Positions 21,983-32,965 are shown, counted from the first letter of the stretch. The stretch: DNA of 64,000 bases from Isochrysis galbana (GCA_018136815.1 CM030932.1:4936407-5000406); one strand, 5' to 3'. Numbers and translations: made by a program. Notes: generated by a model not told the origin, from the sequence alone.

Positions 21983-22819
21983 TCAGAGACGCTCGGCAGC
22001 GCGGCGAGAGCGGCGGGCACGGGCCTGGCGCTGGAGGGACTCCTTCTGCTTCCGGATCTTCTTGTCGTGGTTGTTCTCGAATGTCTTACGGTTGCGGAGG
22101 ATGCGAAGGTGGCCGACCTGGTTCGTCGCACGCTTCAGGCGCTGGAGAGCCTGACGATAGGTGGCAGGAAACAAAATCTTAGCAAATGTGTCTTGGCAAG
22201 CATCGCTGACTAGGTTGCAGGGCAACCGTCGCGCAATGCCAATGCAGCAAAGGTGGTGCATGTGGGATCAGACATCGTAGCTTAAGAAGCCCTATCGACA
22301 CTGGGTGCCAGAAGTGGCATAATCGGCTAGGCGAAAGGCCTAATGTCGGCCGACAGCCATTCGCCCAGTTTCTCCGACTCGGGCATGAGTCATCATCTCC
22401 TTCGCCCTCATCAGCGAATTTGCATCTGTCAGCGCTTGAGAAATCGCTCCTCTTCGCTTGCAGATCAAAACAATGGGGCGGGGGGCCGGGACGGGGGGGC
22501 CGGGTTCGAGAAGCAGAAGGTTACCCTAGCCAACTCTGATGTTCTTATGCTCCCCTTTGCCTCGTCTGGAAGGAACTCCTCGGGGCTACCCCATCCCCAC
22601 AAGGGCCTTCGCCCTCCCCATGCCGCCCCCACTCACGACTCTAGCGCACTACTTCACCTTCTCGAGCGGCTCTCCGTTTTCGATAGTGATCTCGATGCGC
22701 GTGACCTCCTTCATGAGCGGGGCCTCGCTCCTCGCGAGAGGCGCCGAGGCCAAGCGCGGCGCCATCAGCAGAGCCGAGGCCCCGCTGAGCATGAGGCCCA
22801 CCAGGAAGAGCACGCGCAT
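21983..22819 (-). CDS. bS21c: Plastid-targeted ribosomal protein bS21, two exons
   Basis: Exons 22819-22658 and 22150-21983 (phase 0, GT-AG, 507-bp intron) give 109 aa. Residues 1-17 are a signal peptide (MRVLFLVGLMLSGASA), followed by a transit-like stretch rich in Ala, Ser, Arg and Pro to about residue 36. The mature part starts near RIEITIENGEPLEK and crosses the splice into ALQRLKRATNQVGHLRILRN, then a long Lys/Arg-rich helix ending RRAAERL. This is the bacterial bS21 layout, a small-subunit protein near the anti-Shine-Dalgarno region. The bipartite leader implies import across the extra membranes of a complex plastid. The start is the first ATG giving a signal peptide. Both halves are required for the family match, which supports the splice. 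Confidence 0.9.
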
Positions 22820-22869
22820 GGCTGCGGGAGAGCGAGCGAGGGCCGCACTGCGATATACTAGATACTAAA

Positions 22870-23300
22870 AGAACATGCCGGGGGGACGTAAGAAACCGAG
22901 GCGAGAGCGAAGAGGAGGAGACGATGGTCGCTCTCCCCCTTCCCCCCCCGCCCCTTTCCCTTCTCCAGTCTCTCCCCCCCCCCCCCCCCCTCCACGGGGG
23001 CGCAGCCAGCGGGGGGGAGGGGGAGGGGGGGGGGCGGGGGGGGCGGGGGGGGCCACGCTCAGGGAGAGTTGGGGGGGAGGGGCAGAGCAGAGAGAGATCT
23101 CGCAGCCCCAAGATCGCTGTCCGGGCACGAGGGAAAACAAAAAAACGGGGGGAAGCGCAGCACCGTCCGTTTTACTTTAGGGGTAGGCCAAAATATCCAG
23201 TAAAATCCACCCAAATATCCATTTGGGATTTGGGATCTCCAGTTATTATCCGGGCTACTCGCCCAAATATCCAAATATCCAGCCAACTATCTAATGAATG
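22870..23300. other. GC-rich tract, then AAATATCC-rich segment
   Basis: 22960-23060 is a long C-rich then G-rich tract in which inverted G/C runs can pair. 23190-23290 carries several copies of AAATATCCA or its complement. I see no gene. Confidence 0.5.
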
Positions 23301-23627
23301 TCGATTGGATATCCTCCGATCGCCGATCCGCGAGGCCAACCAGCAATGCTGGCGGCGTGATGGTGATGGGACCAGGACCAGGAGCAAGAGCCTAATAAAA
23401 TAAATTATTAATGTTATATCCTAGCCAACCCCACTAGCTAATTGGACACAACTTTTCAGTCCCGGAATCCCGCCATGCCTGACGAGCCAGGTGTCCGAGT
23501 GGTACCGGGGGGAGAGGGCATTGCCCCCTCCCCTCGATATTTGTCCTCCCCCCAGTGTAAGGCTGTGAATATAGAATATAGTGGCTTGGTACTATATTAC
23601 CAAGGCTACCAACCCCGCACTGGAGCT

Positions 23628-23679
23628 ACTACTATGTAACATAGTAGCACTCGAGCACTACTACTATGTAACATAGTAG
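23628..23679. repeat. Duplicated 19-bp palindrome
   Basis: CTACTATGTAACATAGTAG, a 9-bp stem around one base, occurs at 23628-23646 and again at 23661-23679, separated by 14 bp. The surrounding 23540-23720 is rich in CTAC/GTAG. Confidence 0.7.
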
Positions 23680-23934
23680 CAGTTTTGGCCTACTACCAGT
23701 ACTAAGGGTAGTAGCGGCGGTCGGCGGAGCTCCGTCTCTGTCGTAGTCGTACGTAGAGCTCGGCGGCATGTGTGTAATCTGCAGCACAAATTAGGTGTAT
23801 ATTTTTACATACACATAGCGTGCGCTGGGCGCTGGTTACTATGAAAATGTCGATATGATTCGACACCACACAATCACACCATCACATCTCGTACATACAC
23901 ATAATTAATACACACTTACGACATTTTGAGATAG

Positions 23935-24010
23935 TCCTCGCTCCCACCGCCGCTCTCCCTCTCCCTCGCCCTCGCCCTCGCCCTCGCCCTCGCCCTCCCT
24001 CTCCCTCTCC
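23935..24010. repeat. (CCCTCG)n microsatellite at LINE junction
   Basis: CCCTCG and CCCTCT hexamers run directly up to the truncated 5' edge of the LINE fragment, so the element joins the microsatellite. Confidence 0.8.
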
Positions 24011-24894
24011 CTCTCAACACTGGGTACCCGAACGCAGAAGTACCCAAGACGACAATCCACATCACGCAAGACGGCGAATACTTTGCCAAAGAAAACAACA
24101 CGTGGTACGAAGTAGAACTTTCATATCTAGGCACCCCGATTATAGGAGACCGCGCGACGAACGAACCAACGAACCTGGACCCGACCCCACCGGCAAAGTG
24201 GGGAGAGGGCTACAAATCAAACAAAAGGATGGAGTACCCACTCCCAGACGAATACACACTCGATGGCAAAACAGAACTAGACAAAACAGAAGTGAAACAC
24301 TTAACGAAAGCCCTACAGAAGGCTGAGAACAAACGCCGACGGCTCACAGGCCCGGAAAACTGGGAAAAGAGACTTCGGCTACCAGACAACGTATGGGCGC
24401 ACCTCGCTGACATATACACCTCGCCCATGCTTACGGCGAGAGACACGCACCTCCACTACAAGCACATCACGCACAGGCGCATCGCCACGGCAAACAGATT
24501 CGCGGACCGAGAAAGCACATGCCGTTTCTGCAAGGAAGCGGACGAGACCTCCACCCACTTGGGGGAATGTTCGCGTTTAACGAACGTCTTCGACGCTCTA
24601 GATGCGATAGCAAGACACCCTCGACGATTCGATGCGACGAGGGAAGAAATGGCAATCGGAAGACTCTTCCTTTGCCCCGATGGCACGTGCCCCAAAGCAC
24701 TTCCCATACAATACCTGCTGGCATGGAGATACATCATCACGGACTTCTACAGAATACATTACGACAATGCCGTCTTCTCGGAAGAATCGGTGCTAATTCG
24801 CATCATAGAAAGATTTACGAAACTATGCTGCGCCTTCATCTTCGCGAACTCGACGGACGGAGAGCGGGACTTAAGCCGCGCTGTGCCTAGCTAG
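24010..24894 (+). pseudogene. LINE C-terminal region with terminal zinc finger
   Basis: An open frame enters from the microsatellite (GYPNAEVPKTTIHITQDGEY) and ends at the stop at 24892-24894. It includes EYPLPDEYTLDGK, HYKHITHRRIATANRFADR and the finger CRFCKEADETSTHLGEC, a C-x2-C-x8-H-x3-C pattern typical of the end of LINE ORF2 proteins. AWRYIITDFYRIHYDNAVF follows. The copy at 36201-38187 has the same blocks. Reverse transcriptase is missing (5' truncation), which is normal for LINE insertions. The frame is intact, so the insertion may be recent. From 24895 to 26150 I see only simple repeats, including (TG)n-like sequence at 24900-24945, and no gene. Confidence 0.8.
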
Positions 24895-25354
24895 GGTGCC
24901 GTGTGTGTGAGTGTGTGAGTGTGTACGTGTGTACTATGTGTGGGTGTCCGAGTCGCACGTGACATGTGACCACAATTATGAGTACGGTATACGGTATAAT
25001 GGTATCATGTATTGTACCAATACCAACCAATGAGCCGATGCCGCGCCCATAGCCGCCTATAGCCTTACTATAGCCTATGGATAGCGCCGTTGCCGTGTCG
25101 CCGTGCGCCATCGGTGCTGCCGTGCCGCCCCGCTTCGCGCCGCCCCGCGTCGCGCCGCCGCGCGCGGCGCACTGTCTTTCTCTAGGGGCCTCTAGAAAGA
25201 CGGTATTATACGGCTGTCTTTCTTCCCCGAAGAAAGACACTGTACACTGTCTCTGTCTTTCACATGTAGGACTAGGAGTGCAGAGTGCACACCTCAAAGG
25301 GCGGTCGTGCGGTCGTATGCGAAAAATAAAACTATATTTTGACCATGAGCCATG

Positions 25355-25390
25355 AGTAGGGCGGTCAAACAAGGGCTTTTTAACTATTAG
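25355..25390. repeat. Short dispersed repeat
   Basis: GTAGGGCGGTCAAACAAGGG followed by CTTTTTAACTA matches 13072-13107 and, inverted, about 18630-18655. A related MITE-type end, TTTCACATGTAGG, lies at 25262-25274. Confidence 0.55.
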
Positions 25391-26149
25391 TAAGGGCTGG
25401 GCTGCATTTTTTAACAGTGGCGCGATGCCCAATAAAAACCTCCAGGGGGGGGGGCACCTGCCACCTGCTACTACGAAAATACGAAAATCTTCGCCAAGAA
25501 ATGGTGCGATTGTCGATTGTGCGATTCGCGATTCGCCCCCCCGCTCCCTCCTCCGTCGTCACGCGCGCTCACTCTCTACCCGTAAATAAAGAATTTGCGG
25601 TCGCCCCCGCGAGGGGATCGGTTCCTTTACATCTAAGCTACATTTGGCATTTGATTCCCGCCCGATGCAGCAGCAGCAGCGCCGTCAAGGCCACAAGCCA
25701 CAAGGCCATGAGGCCATGGACTGTAGTTAACTATCAACGTTGGGGGGTACTAGTTAGTTTGGCTATGTATGACGTAAGTCGTAAGTTTAAGTTTCGTAAA
25801 TTTTTTGTCGAATTTGGGTGGTCAATCGAAATCGATTTTTTTGACCAAAATTTGGATGTCGTATGCTGTAGCTGTTGTACCCACGAGCGCACTGCCTACT
25901 CTGTAAGTGTAGGTGCGCTAATATGGCAATTATCTACTAGATATCTAGCCTTCGACCGATTGCTATCCACCTAGATATAGATAGTGCATTGGCGCTATCC
26001 ACCTAGATAGAAATAGTGAAAAAGCGGCCTAGATAGGTAGATATCTAGATATCTGGGTATCTAGTTCCACGCCTTACTTGGGGGTCTGCGAGGGGGGAGA
26101 TTTGAAGGTGAAAGGGTGCATAGGTGTATGTGTCCGTGGCATCAGCACG

Positions 26150-26235
26150 CGTCAAGGCGTACGAGCAAGTGCGCTGAGGATTGTCGTGATAGTACCGGGC
26201 TAGTGGGAGTAGTGGTACTAACGCTCAATTATTTG
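26150..26235. repeat. Inverted copy of the repeat at 12985-13070
   Basis: It holds GCGCTGAGGATTGTCGTG and CCGGGCTAGTGGGAGTAGTG, the reverse complement of the earlier block. From 26235 to 26490 I see no gene. Confidence 0.7.
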
Positions 26236-26496
26236 CTATTATTATATTGTCCTTATAGCTAGCTAGTGGTAGTAGCCTGAATCTTAGGATTTTTTTAGTG
26301 GTAGTACCCTGAATCTTCAGATGTTTTTTTAGTTGTCAAATGTAAAAAAGAAAAAACGATGAATCTTAATCTTGGGCAAAGAGCAGGAGAAAGCGTGCCA
26401 TAGCACCGTGTTGCCTAGGTAAGTGCCAAGTCATGTGTACTCGATAAAGTATACGACGACCTCGCCGGTGGACATGACGTCCATCGTCGGGCGGCA

Positions 26497-28653
26497 TCAT
26501 TTGAGCTGGAGATCCGAAGCAACAATTACCGTGGTCACATCGGGTTCAAGTAGAGCCGGCGCAGGCCATGACTCAGCAGATCTATGACTTGGATGTGTTG
26601 ATTGCTCATTTGGGGAAGGTAGGGACTGGTTCGACGATCGGCTGTTGATCAATTCGGAGGACTCCTGCATGGCTGTTGGTTCGAGGGAGGCGTAGGCTTC
26701 CGAGTGCCCTCCAAGGCGCGCAGACGCTGGCCTGAGCAGCGAACCCTGCGCGGACTCTGAGAGGCCGATCCCAACCCGTGGGGACTCTAACTCTATGTGC
26801 GAGAGCCCAATCGGCCCGGTGCTTTCTGCACGCATCCCGAGCGCAAGATTAGATTGCATTGCGCGCTCAATGTCATAGAAAATCGGCTTCCCAGCATAGG
26901 CACGAGCGTAGGAACTGGATATGTGCGCATTCATCCCACCGAACCCGCGAGGCCTGCAACAACAACAGTACAATAAGACGCCGACCAAGAGCAGAGTGAT
27001 GAGCACTGTTGCCAACGACGCAACGATAGCTATGAGGACAACGTTGGCGTTGCTGGCTCCTGCCGGATCGCCCGGCGGTGGCGAGGATGGCGATGTGCCG
27101 CCGCTTGAAGGCGGCGGAGAGGCGATTGTACGTATATCTTCGAAGGAGACGGCATCGGCGGGCACACCGAGCGCAGAGGCTAGGGCTTGGCGTGTCGAGA
27201 GGCTGGATGTTTGAACAGCAATGTCCGAATCCGAGGAAGAATCCGCGATGGCGATGTTCAACGCCACTGACAACTTTCGGAGGCGCGGTCCCTCGACGAT
27301 CTGCACTGGCGCATTCAGCTCATACGCAAGGGCGTCTTCGGTTAGCGCAGGTGCAACTGGTGAGTCGCCATCTGCCACGATCGTTGTGACCTCAATCTCG
27401 GTCACTTTTATTCTCTGCACAAGTCGACGGCCGTCGCCAGCAGAGACGACTCGAGCCTGGCAGCCGCCAGTCCCCTGGCAGATGAGCACACTGGCAGCAT
27501 CAGCCAAGGCTTCCGGCGAGATGTCGCTGCCGGGAATGATGCGAAAGCGTGAGAATTGGCGAGCAGTGGCTGCAGTCGACCACCACGAATCGGTTCGAAC
27601 GGCTGCCAAAATGGCTTGGCTATCGATGACAATTGTGTGGCCCGCGCCAATGAGGTCAGCGCCAAACACGGCCTCGATGTTGCGTACCACAGAAGCTGGG
27701 GGCGGCTTTGACGACGGAGTCGGAGACGGAGGGGGAAACGACGATGAAGATGGAGGAGACGGCGACGTTATCAACGTTGGTGGCAACGGCGCACTGGGCG
27801 ACGGTGGTGTGAGCGGTTGGATTTCAACGGGTAGCGATGGCACCGGTGACGGTGGAGAGTTGGGCGGTGGCGAAGCGGATGGTGAACGGGGCGGTGATTC
27901 CGGGGGGTATGGGGGCAGCGCGGGAATCAGAGGCGATGGGAATGGCGGAGGTGCTGGCGGTGTTTGCGGTGACGGCAATCTTCCGGGCAGAGGTGGCATG
28001 GCTGGCGTTGCTGGGGGCGATGGGGACGGCGACGGTTTAGACGGCACAGCGGGCGGTGGCGGTGGCAAGGGGAGCAAGGCTGGGCTGGGAGGTGAGGGCG
28101 AAGGGCGTTCTGGCGAGGGCGGTGGGGCGACCCACGGGGGAGGTGGTGAAGGGAGTGGCATGGGCGGCCACGGTGCGGGCGAGGGTGGAGGTGAGTATGG
28201 GAATGGTAGGGGAGGGGCAGGTGCGGGCGAGGGTGGAGGTGAGTATGGGAATGGTAGGGGAGGGGCAGGTGCGGGCGAGGGTGGAGGTGGGTATGGGAAA
28301 GGTAGGGGAGGGGCAGGTGTGGGAGTCGGTGGAAGAGGCATGTGAATCGGCGGAGAAGGTGTGGGCATTGGCGGGTATGGCGTGGGGATTGGCGGGTATG
28401 GCGTGGGGATTGGCGGGACTGAGGAGATGGACGGTAGCGACATGTGGCAGCCGAGGCGAGGGCTCTGGCTTAAGGCAAAGGGCTCGTGGCGAAGGGTGGG
28501 CAAGGGGGAGGGTAGATGCGGAGGCCAACGCAGGTGAGCGAGCGCTGCGGCGACCCCGTCGAGAGAACAGGGGACGAGGAGAGAGAGAGGAGGAGTATGG
28601 GACTTGCTACGGACTCTCTCACGGCCGCCCCTCTCTACTTTCCTGCTGTGCAT
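26497..28653 (-). CDS. Proline-rich type I membrane protein
   Basis: A single 718-codon ORF. Residues ~75-330 are an extensin-like Pro/Ser/Ala region with three near-identical 16-residue units around PAPPLPFPYSPPPSPA. Residues ~330-520 form a varied, probably folded ectodomain (QAILAAVRTDSWWSTAATAR; VQRIKVTEIEVTTIVADGD). At ~533-562 lies one strong membrane helix (VVLIAIVASLATVLITLLLV), followed by CCCC and a ~150-residue Ser-rich cytoplasmic tail. The family is not recognised; the build suggests a cell-surface or wall-associated protein. The ATG at 28653 opens the frame but gives no clear signal peptide, so the true start may lie downstream or in an unseen exon. The complementary-strand glycine-rich ORF is a shadow. 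Confidence 0.75.
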   Translation of the reverse strand: MHSRKVERGGRERVRSKSHTPPLSLLVPCSLDGVAAALAHLRWPPHLPSPLPTLRHEPFALSQSPRLGCHMSLPSISSVPPIPTPYPPIPTPYPPMPTPSPPIHMPLPPTPTPAPPLPFPYPPPPSPAPAPPLPFPYSPPPSPAPAPPLPFPYSPPPSPAPWPPMPLPSPPPPWVAPPPSPERPSPSPPSPALLPLPPPPPAVPSKPSPSPSPPATPAMPPLPGRLPSPQTPPAPPPFPSPLIPALPPYPPESPPRSPSASPPPNSPPSPVPSLPVEIQPLTPPSPSAPLPPTLITSPSPPSSSSFPPPSPTPSSKPPPASVVRNIEAVFGADLIGAGHTIVIDSQAILAAVRTDSWWSTAATARQFSRFRIIPGSDISPEALADAASVLICQGTGGCQARVVSAGDGRRLVQRIKVTEIEVTTIVADGDSPVAPALTEDALAYELNAPVQIVEGPRLRKLSVALNIAIADSSSDSDIAVQTSSLSTRQALASALGVPADAVSFEDIRTIASPPPSSGGTSPSSPPPGDPAGASNANVVLIAIVASLATVLITLLLVGVLLYCCCCRPRGFGGMNAHISSSYARAYAGKPIFYDIERAMQSNLALGMRAESTGPIGLSHIELESPRVGIGLSESAQGSLLRPASARLGGHSEAYASLEPTAMQESSELINSRSSNQSLPSPNEQSTHPSHRSAESWPAPALLEPDVTTVIVASDLQLK

Positions 28654-29104
28654 GTACGTTTATTAACTTATTCAGCTTGTTTCTTCTCTCTCTCTCTCCC
28701 CCTCTTTCGCGCTGCCTCTCTCCAACTCGATCTCCGCCGCTGGGAGAGAGACAACGGGACGTGTAGGAGTAAAGAATAAACAAGTGCCAACTTGCCAACG
28801 TTCCCCGCGCTCTTTCTCTTTCTTGGTCCCACTTCCACTTAAAAAATCGTTTCTTCCTCCTTAACAAAGGGAGACCCCCAGGCTGATGATAGTAGTCATA
28901 GGGTTCGTACGTTTCATCTCTTATCTGGTTAATAGAAAACTGGACCATTCTGGGACCACAGGGTAGCTTCTCCAATTCTGGGACCGTGGGACGGCGGGCG
29001 CCGCGCGTTCAACTCCCCTACTCTAGTAGTACTCTTAGAATCCACATCGAGCATCTAGAACGAACGACCTCCCTACACCCAGCAGGTAAACTTGATACTA
29101 CAAT

Positions 29105-29735
29105 ATTCTTACCGCACACACGGCCGTGGGCCCACTGCACACGTAGCATACTTTATACTTTCTACACCACCTCTCCCTCTCCCCCGGCCCTTTCCCCCCC
29201 GCCATCAGGCGGCTCCCACCGTGCACTAGGAGTACTAGGGGCTAGGGGATTAGGTAGGGTGAAGGTGAAGGGCTTAGATATGGTCCGGTGGCCGGTGGCC
29301 CGCGCCACCCCCACGGTCCACGGTGATATCCGTTCCCCCCTTCCCCTGCCCCTTCAGCCCCTTCCCCCTTCCTCCTATGCCTACCGGGCTGGCGGCGAAG
29401 GCATTCCTGGTGCTGGGGGCGGCGATGATGACCCGTCGGGAGGTCGGGAGGCGCCCAAGCGGGCGACGGGCGACGGGCGAGAGTGGCGGCGGCGGCGGTA
29501 TCAATGGCGATGGCGTGACGGATCGAGCATGACCATTGAGGTCGTTTGCCTTATATTCATTTGGTATTTGGTACCCCCCGACCCCCCGAACACCCACACA
29601 TACACACCCTCTGTTTTTCGGTGAGCGGAGCCCTCGCTCCGCCCACCCCCTTCTCCGCGCTCTCTCTCCCCTCTCCTGCGGCACGCGCGATGGCGCGCCT
29701 GCGGCAGGCATGCAGCTGCCCATTGGCGGCAGCGT
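29105..29735 (-). mobile_element. Retroposon family copy lacking 5' part
   Basis: It runs from the 3'-terminal motif (ATTCTTACCGCACACACGGC, seen here in reverse complement) to the block ending near GGCATGCAGCTGCCCATTGG. The hairpin end is missing. From 28660 to 29105 I see no gene. Confidence 0.75.
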
Positions 29736-29885
29736 ACGCGCTGCTTCTGGGACGGCGACAATTGCTCATCGGGATCGATGGTGATAGCGTTCAGGAGCGC
29801 GCGCTGCGCCTCGGTGAGCGAGCACTCGGGGTCGTCTCCGTCACCGGCGACCGTCGACCGCGCCTCGTGTAGCTTGCTTGTACTC
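29735..29885 (-). pseudogene. Possible exon remnant
   Basis: A minus-strand frame reads KLHEARSTVAGDGDDPECSL and continues TEAQRALLNAITIDPDEQLS. It has protein-like composition, unlike its surroundings, and is cut at 29735 by the retroposon copy. I do not recognise it. It may belong with the minus-strand coding traces at 30862-31460. Confidence 0.3.
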
Positions 29886-30076
29886 GATGTGGGCCGACGC
29901 CACCGGCGAATACGCAGGAAGGGTTACAGGTTACAGTTACAGGACGTCCCATGCATCCAAGCGAAGCTTTTGACCGAGAATGAGAGAAAGCAGAGAATTA
30001 TAACGATAAATACAGAATGACGAAGAGAAGAGAGAAGAGCGAAGCCTAACGAGTGTCGATTCGCGAATGCGACACA

Positions 30077-30847
30077 TTAATTTCTTAATAGTCTCACCGC
30101 ACACGCGGCCGTGGGCCCTCTACTTTCTACTCACGCAGCAAACCTTTCTACACCCCCTCTCTCCCGGCCCTTTCCCCCCCCGCCATCAGGCGACTCCCCC
30201 CGTGCACTACTAGGGGGATAGGGGAAAAGGGCTTAGATATGGTCGGTGGCCCGCGCCCCCCCCCCGGTGATCCGTTCCCCCCTTCCTCCTATGCCTACCG
30301 GACTGGCGGCGTCCTCAGTCCCGACTTCTCCTGTAAACAGGTGCGGGACTTACATATTTTCCGGTGAGCGGAGCTCTCGCTCCGCCCACCCCCTTCTCCG
30401 CGCTCTCTCTCCCCTCTCCTGCAGGCACGCGCGATGGCGCGCCTGCGACAGGCCTGCAGCTGCCTCTGGAGACAGACCCCTCGAGGCTCCTGGAGGCCAG
30501 CTCAGGGGGCAGAGGAGGCTGGGGCTGGGCCCTAGACTCCCCTGCCTCTCCCTCGCCGGCGCTCCTGGGCCTCAGGGGCCCCCACTCTGCACCTGTCTGC
30601 CTGTCGAACAGGGGGGGAGGGGGGGTTGGAGCGATGGGCTGGCCACGAGGGGCGAGGGGCCAGGACGCGCGAATCAGGCGAGCCTGTCAGGGAGAGAGTG
30701 GGTCAGCATGGCAGTGGCCTCCTGGCAAGCCATCAGTCATGCCAGGAGAGTGGGTGGTTCCTCCCCCATGGCAGGGGAGGAGTGGAGAGAGGGGGAGGCT
30801 CGTGCCCCCCCATGGGCGAACTAAGTATAAACTTAGTTGGCGCGAAT
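30077..30847 (-). mobile_element. Complete 771-bp retroposon with 14-bp target duplication
   Basis: The direct repeat GCGAATGCGACACA flanks it at 30063-30076 and 30848-30861. In minus orientation it starts with a hairpin (AACTAAGT-TTAT-ACTTAGTT), passes through GC-rich conserved blocks and ends GCGGTGAGACTATTAAGAAA. Long variable target duplications and an A-rich tail are typical of target-primed reverse transcription. No protein-coding frame is conserved between copies, so it is probably SINE-like, relying on a LINE. Confidence 0.85.
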
Positions 30848-30861
30848 GCGAATGCGACACA

Positions 30862-31460
30862 GATGCACGAGAGCGGCTGCTGCTCGAGTTGGTGCTGCCC
30901 AGCGAGCTATCGGAGTGATCGGAAGGTGAGGGGGAGGAGGGAGACGGGTCTCGCGCGCTCTTCCCCGTGCGTCCGCCGCGGCGGTCATGGCGGCTGGGCC
31001 CCTCAGAGAGACTGCGAGAGCCATCCATCATTTGAAATGATTTCCATTTGTGACGATCGTCCCGCACTGCGAGCGCGGTGTACGCCCCCCCCGAGAAGGG
31101 GGAGCACCTGCTGGCCGCCCTTGACACAGGTGGAGGTGGTGGATGAGAGGAGGACCTGGCTCGGTGGCGCGAGGAGAGCCTATCCAACAGCTGGTCCAGC
31201 AGCTCATTGGGGAAGACTTGGTCTCGGTCTCCTTCAGGAGTCAGGAGGCTCCCCAGTCCCCAGCGGGTGACTCGGGCTCAGGGCTGCGAGTCTCTCCGCC
31301 CGAGTCTCCTGAAGTCTCCTCGTGTTCCTCCTCCCCACTCGGGGAGCTGGCTGCTGTACCCTCCATGGGCTCCACAGCCTCCTCCTCCACCACCAACACC
31401 AGAGGAGAATTGGTGGCCTTCCTGCTTCCTGCGAGTAGCGGAGCGAGCTGCAGGGCCACC
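30862..31460 (-). pseudogene. Broken coding region, acidic/Ser-rich
   Basis: One minus-strand frame (about 31460-31241) reads LVLVVEEEAVEPMEGTAASS and then an acidic stretch. Shifted by one base, the next frame reads LLTPEGDRDQVFPNELLDQL and continues Ser/Arg-rich until the retroposon target site at 30861. The change of frame at about 31235 is either a mutation or an unrecognised short intron. Family unknown. The retroposon appears to have inserted into this gene. Confidence 0.35.
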
Positions 31461-31817
31461 CTTCGGCATAGCGCTGCCGGGGACGGAGCCGGTGCTTGTG
31501 GGGCACCGGCGGAGGGGCCGTGCGCGGCCTGCTCTCCACTAGGAGAGGGCTCCGTCGCTGGCGAGGGGCCGCCGAAGAGGCGGCGCCGGGGTCAGCGACA
31601 GAGCGAAAGCCGCGAGAGAAGTCTAGAAGCCGATAGCAGTGCGAACGTGGGTTACTGTTAAACCCCACATATCTCTGTGTGTTGTCGGCCAGCGCGACAT
31701 CCACAAGGCGGCAGGCGGCGCGGGCACGTCCCCCGCTCCACGCGCGTCGGGAGGGCTGCGGCGGCGGCTTACGGCGGTGACTGGGTGCTCGAGCTGCGCA
31801 CGTCGCTCGCAGCGGCG

Positions 31818-32582
31818 ATGAGCCCGTTTACGAGCGAAGGAGACGGGCTGTTTACATGTAGCACGACTAGCCTGAGCGAGCGTGAAGTGTACGCCGCGTT
31901 CCAGGATGAGCATGGCGATGCCATCCGCGACCTCACAGATGATGCGAAAATCCTGTTTAAGGTGATCACAGCAGTTCCCCTCTCTATATCCCCATGCCAT
32001 GAGAGAGGAAATGGGCGCGGAGCACATTCATGGCTCTCCCATCTTCTGGATGAGCTCTTCCGATGACGCCAACGCGCACAACTGCTGCTCTTATGCTCCA
32101 ACAGGTGAGCATCGACGACAACACACCACTCAAGCCGGGTCAAAAGCACACGCTAGTATACGCGGGTATCTCCCACACTGCCAAGCTGTCTCAGCTACTC
32201 CAGCTCTTCAACAAAAAATACTGCAAAGGCGCCAATCAGGAAGGTGTGTAGCTGCCGCCAGAGACTTGATCCATTGGTGGCACCGGGCAAACACCACCTT
32301 ACGTTATTCTGATCTGGACCTCTTCGCCACCCTCGTGGCTGCTCGGCGGCTCTCATGCGAATGATGGGCTCTGCTCATCCAGTTCGTCCGATCATCCGTG
32401 TAGATGCCACCATTACTGTTAACGTTTCACCATTTGCCCATCTTCATTCAGGTGCCTTCCTTCTCACCAGCGGTTATGCGTTGAAACCGGACAAGTCATG
32501 TGGCGGAGTATTCATGCAGCACGGTCTAGAGATCACCTTCCACACTGTTGTCGACTTCACTAGGCTCGCTTACGCGGCTTGA
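31818..32582 (+). CDS. Unrecognised 137-aa protein, three exons
   Basis: Exons 31818-31961, 32105-32243 and 32452-32582 join in frame with GT-AG introns of 143 and 208 bp. The protein reads MSPFTSEGDGLFTCSTTSLS at the start, has DDAKILFK before the first splice, then VSIDDNTPLKPGQKHTLVYA and LLQLFNKKYCKGANQEG, and ends LEITFHTVVDFTRLAYAA. It has no signal peptide, membrane helix or known motif that I can name. Consistent phases and protein-like exons beside non-coding introns support a real gene. The frame is also open upstream of the ATG (with YGGDWVLELRTSLAAA), so a longer N-terminus from an unseen exon is possible. Confidence 0.65.
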
Positions 32583-32818
32583 TTCTCGACAACGTAGATG
32601 AACATACATTGGCTTTTGCTGGAATTTCTAAAAACGTTGCTTTTGTCAGTTGTTAGTCCAACGCCATCCATAAATATCTTTTCAAAATAACCGCTACTTG
32701 CACAGCGCGAGCCTTTCAGGCCCACTAGGCGGCTTGCGAAACCTGAGATTGCCTCTCGCCCAATAGGATGCGAGGAAGAGAGAACACTGGTTGCGATCCA
32801 ACTCGACGGAAAGATGTA

Positions 32819-32965
32819 TTAATGAGCGGAGGAATCGGCCCAGTCCAACGCGACCGACAATGCCACACACAGTACGATGAAGAAGACGGGCACGATGATG
32901 TCGAGGAGCAGTGTGAAGTTGCTGAGTTTTCCCCATTTTCGGTCGATGCGCTCGTCGTCGTACAT
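32819..32965 (-). CDS. Small single-span membrane protein, 48 aa
   Basis: ATG at 32965, stop at 32819. The N-terminal half is charged (MYDDERIDRKWGKLSNF) and the C-terminal half is one hydrophobic helix (LLLDIIVPVFFIVLCVALSV), then a short acidic tail. It resembles small membrane-complex subunits but no family is recognised. It may be the last exon of a longer minus-strand gene. Confidence 0.35.
   Translation of the reverse strand: MYDDERIDRKWGKLSNFTLLLDIIVPVFFIVLCVALSVALDWADSSAH

Noticed and set aside
25417-25974. 185-codon plus-strand ORF
   Set aside because: Mixed composition, no motif, overlaps dispersed repeats; likely chance.
27221-28345. 374-codon glycine-rich ORF on the plus strand
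   Set aside because: Exact shadow of the proline-rich coding sequence on the minus strand.
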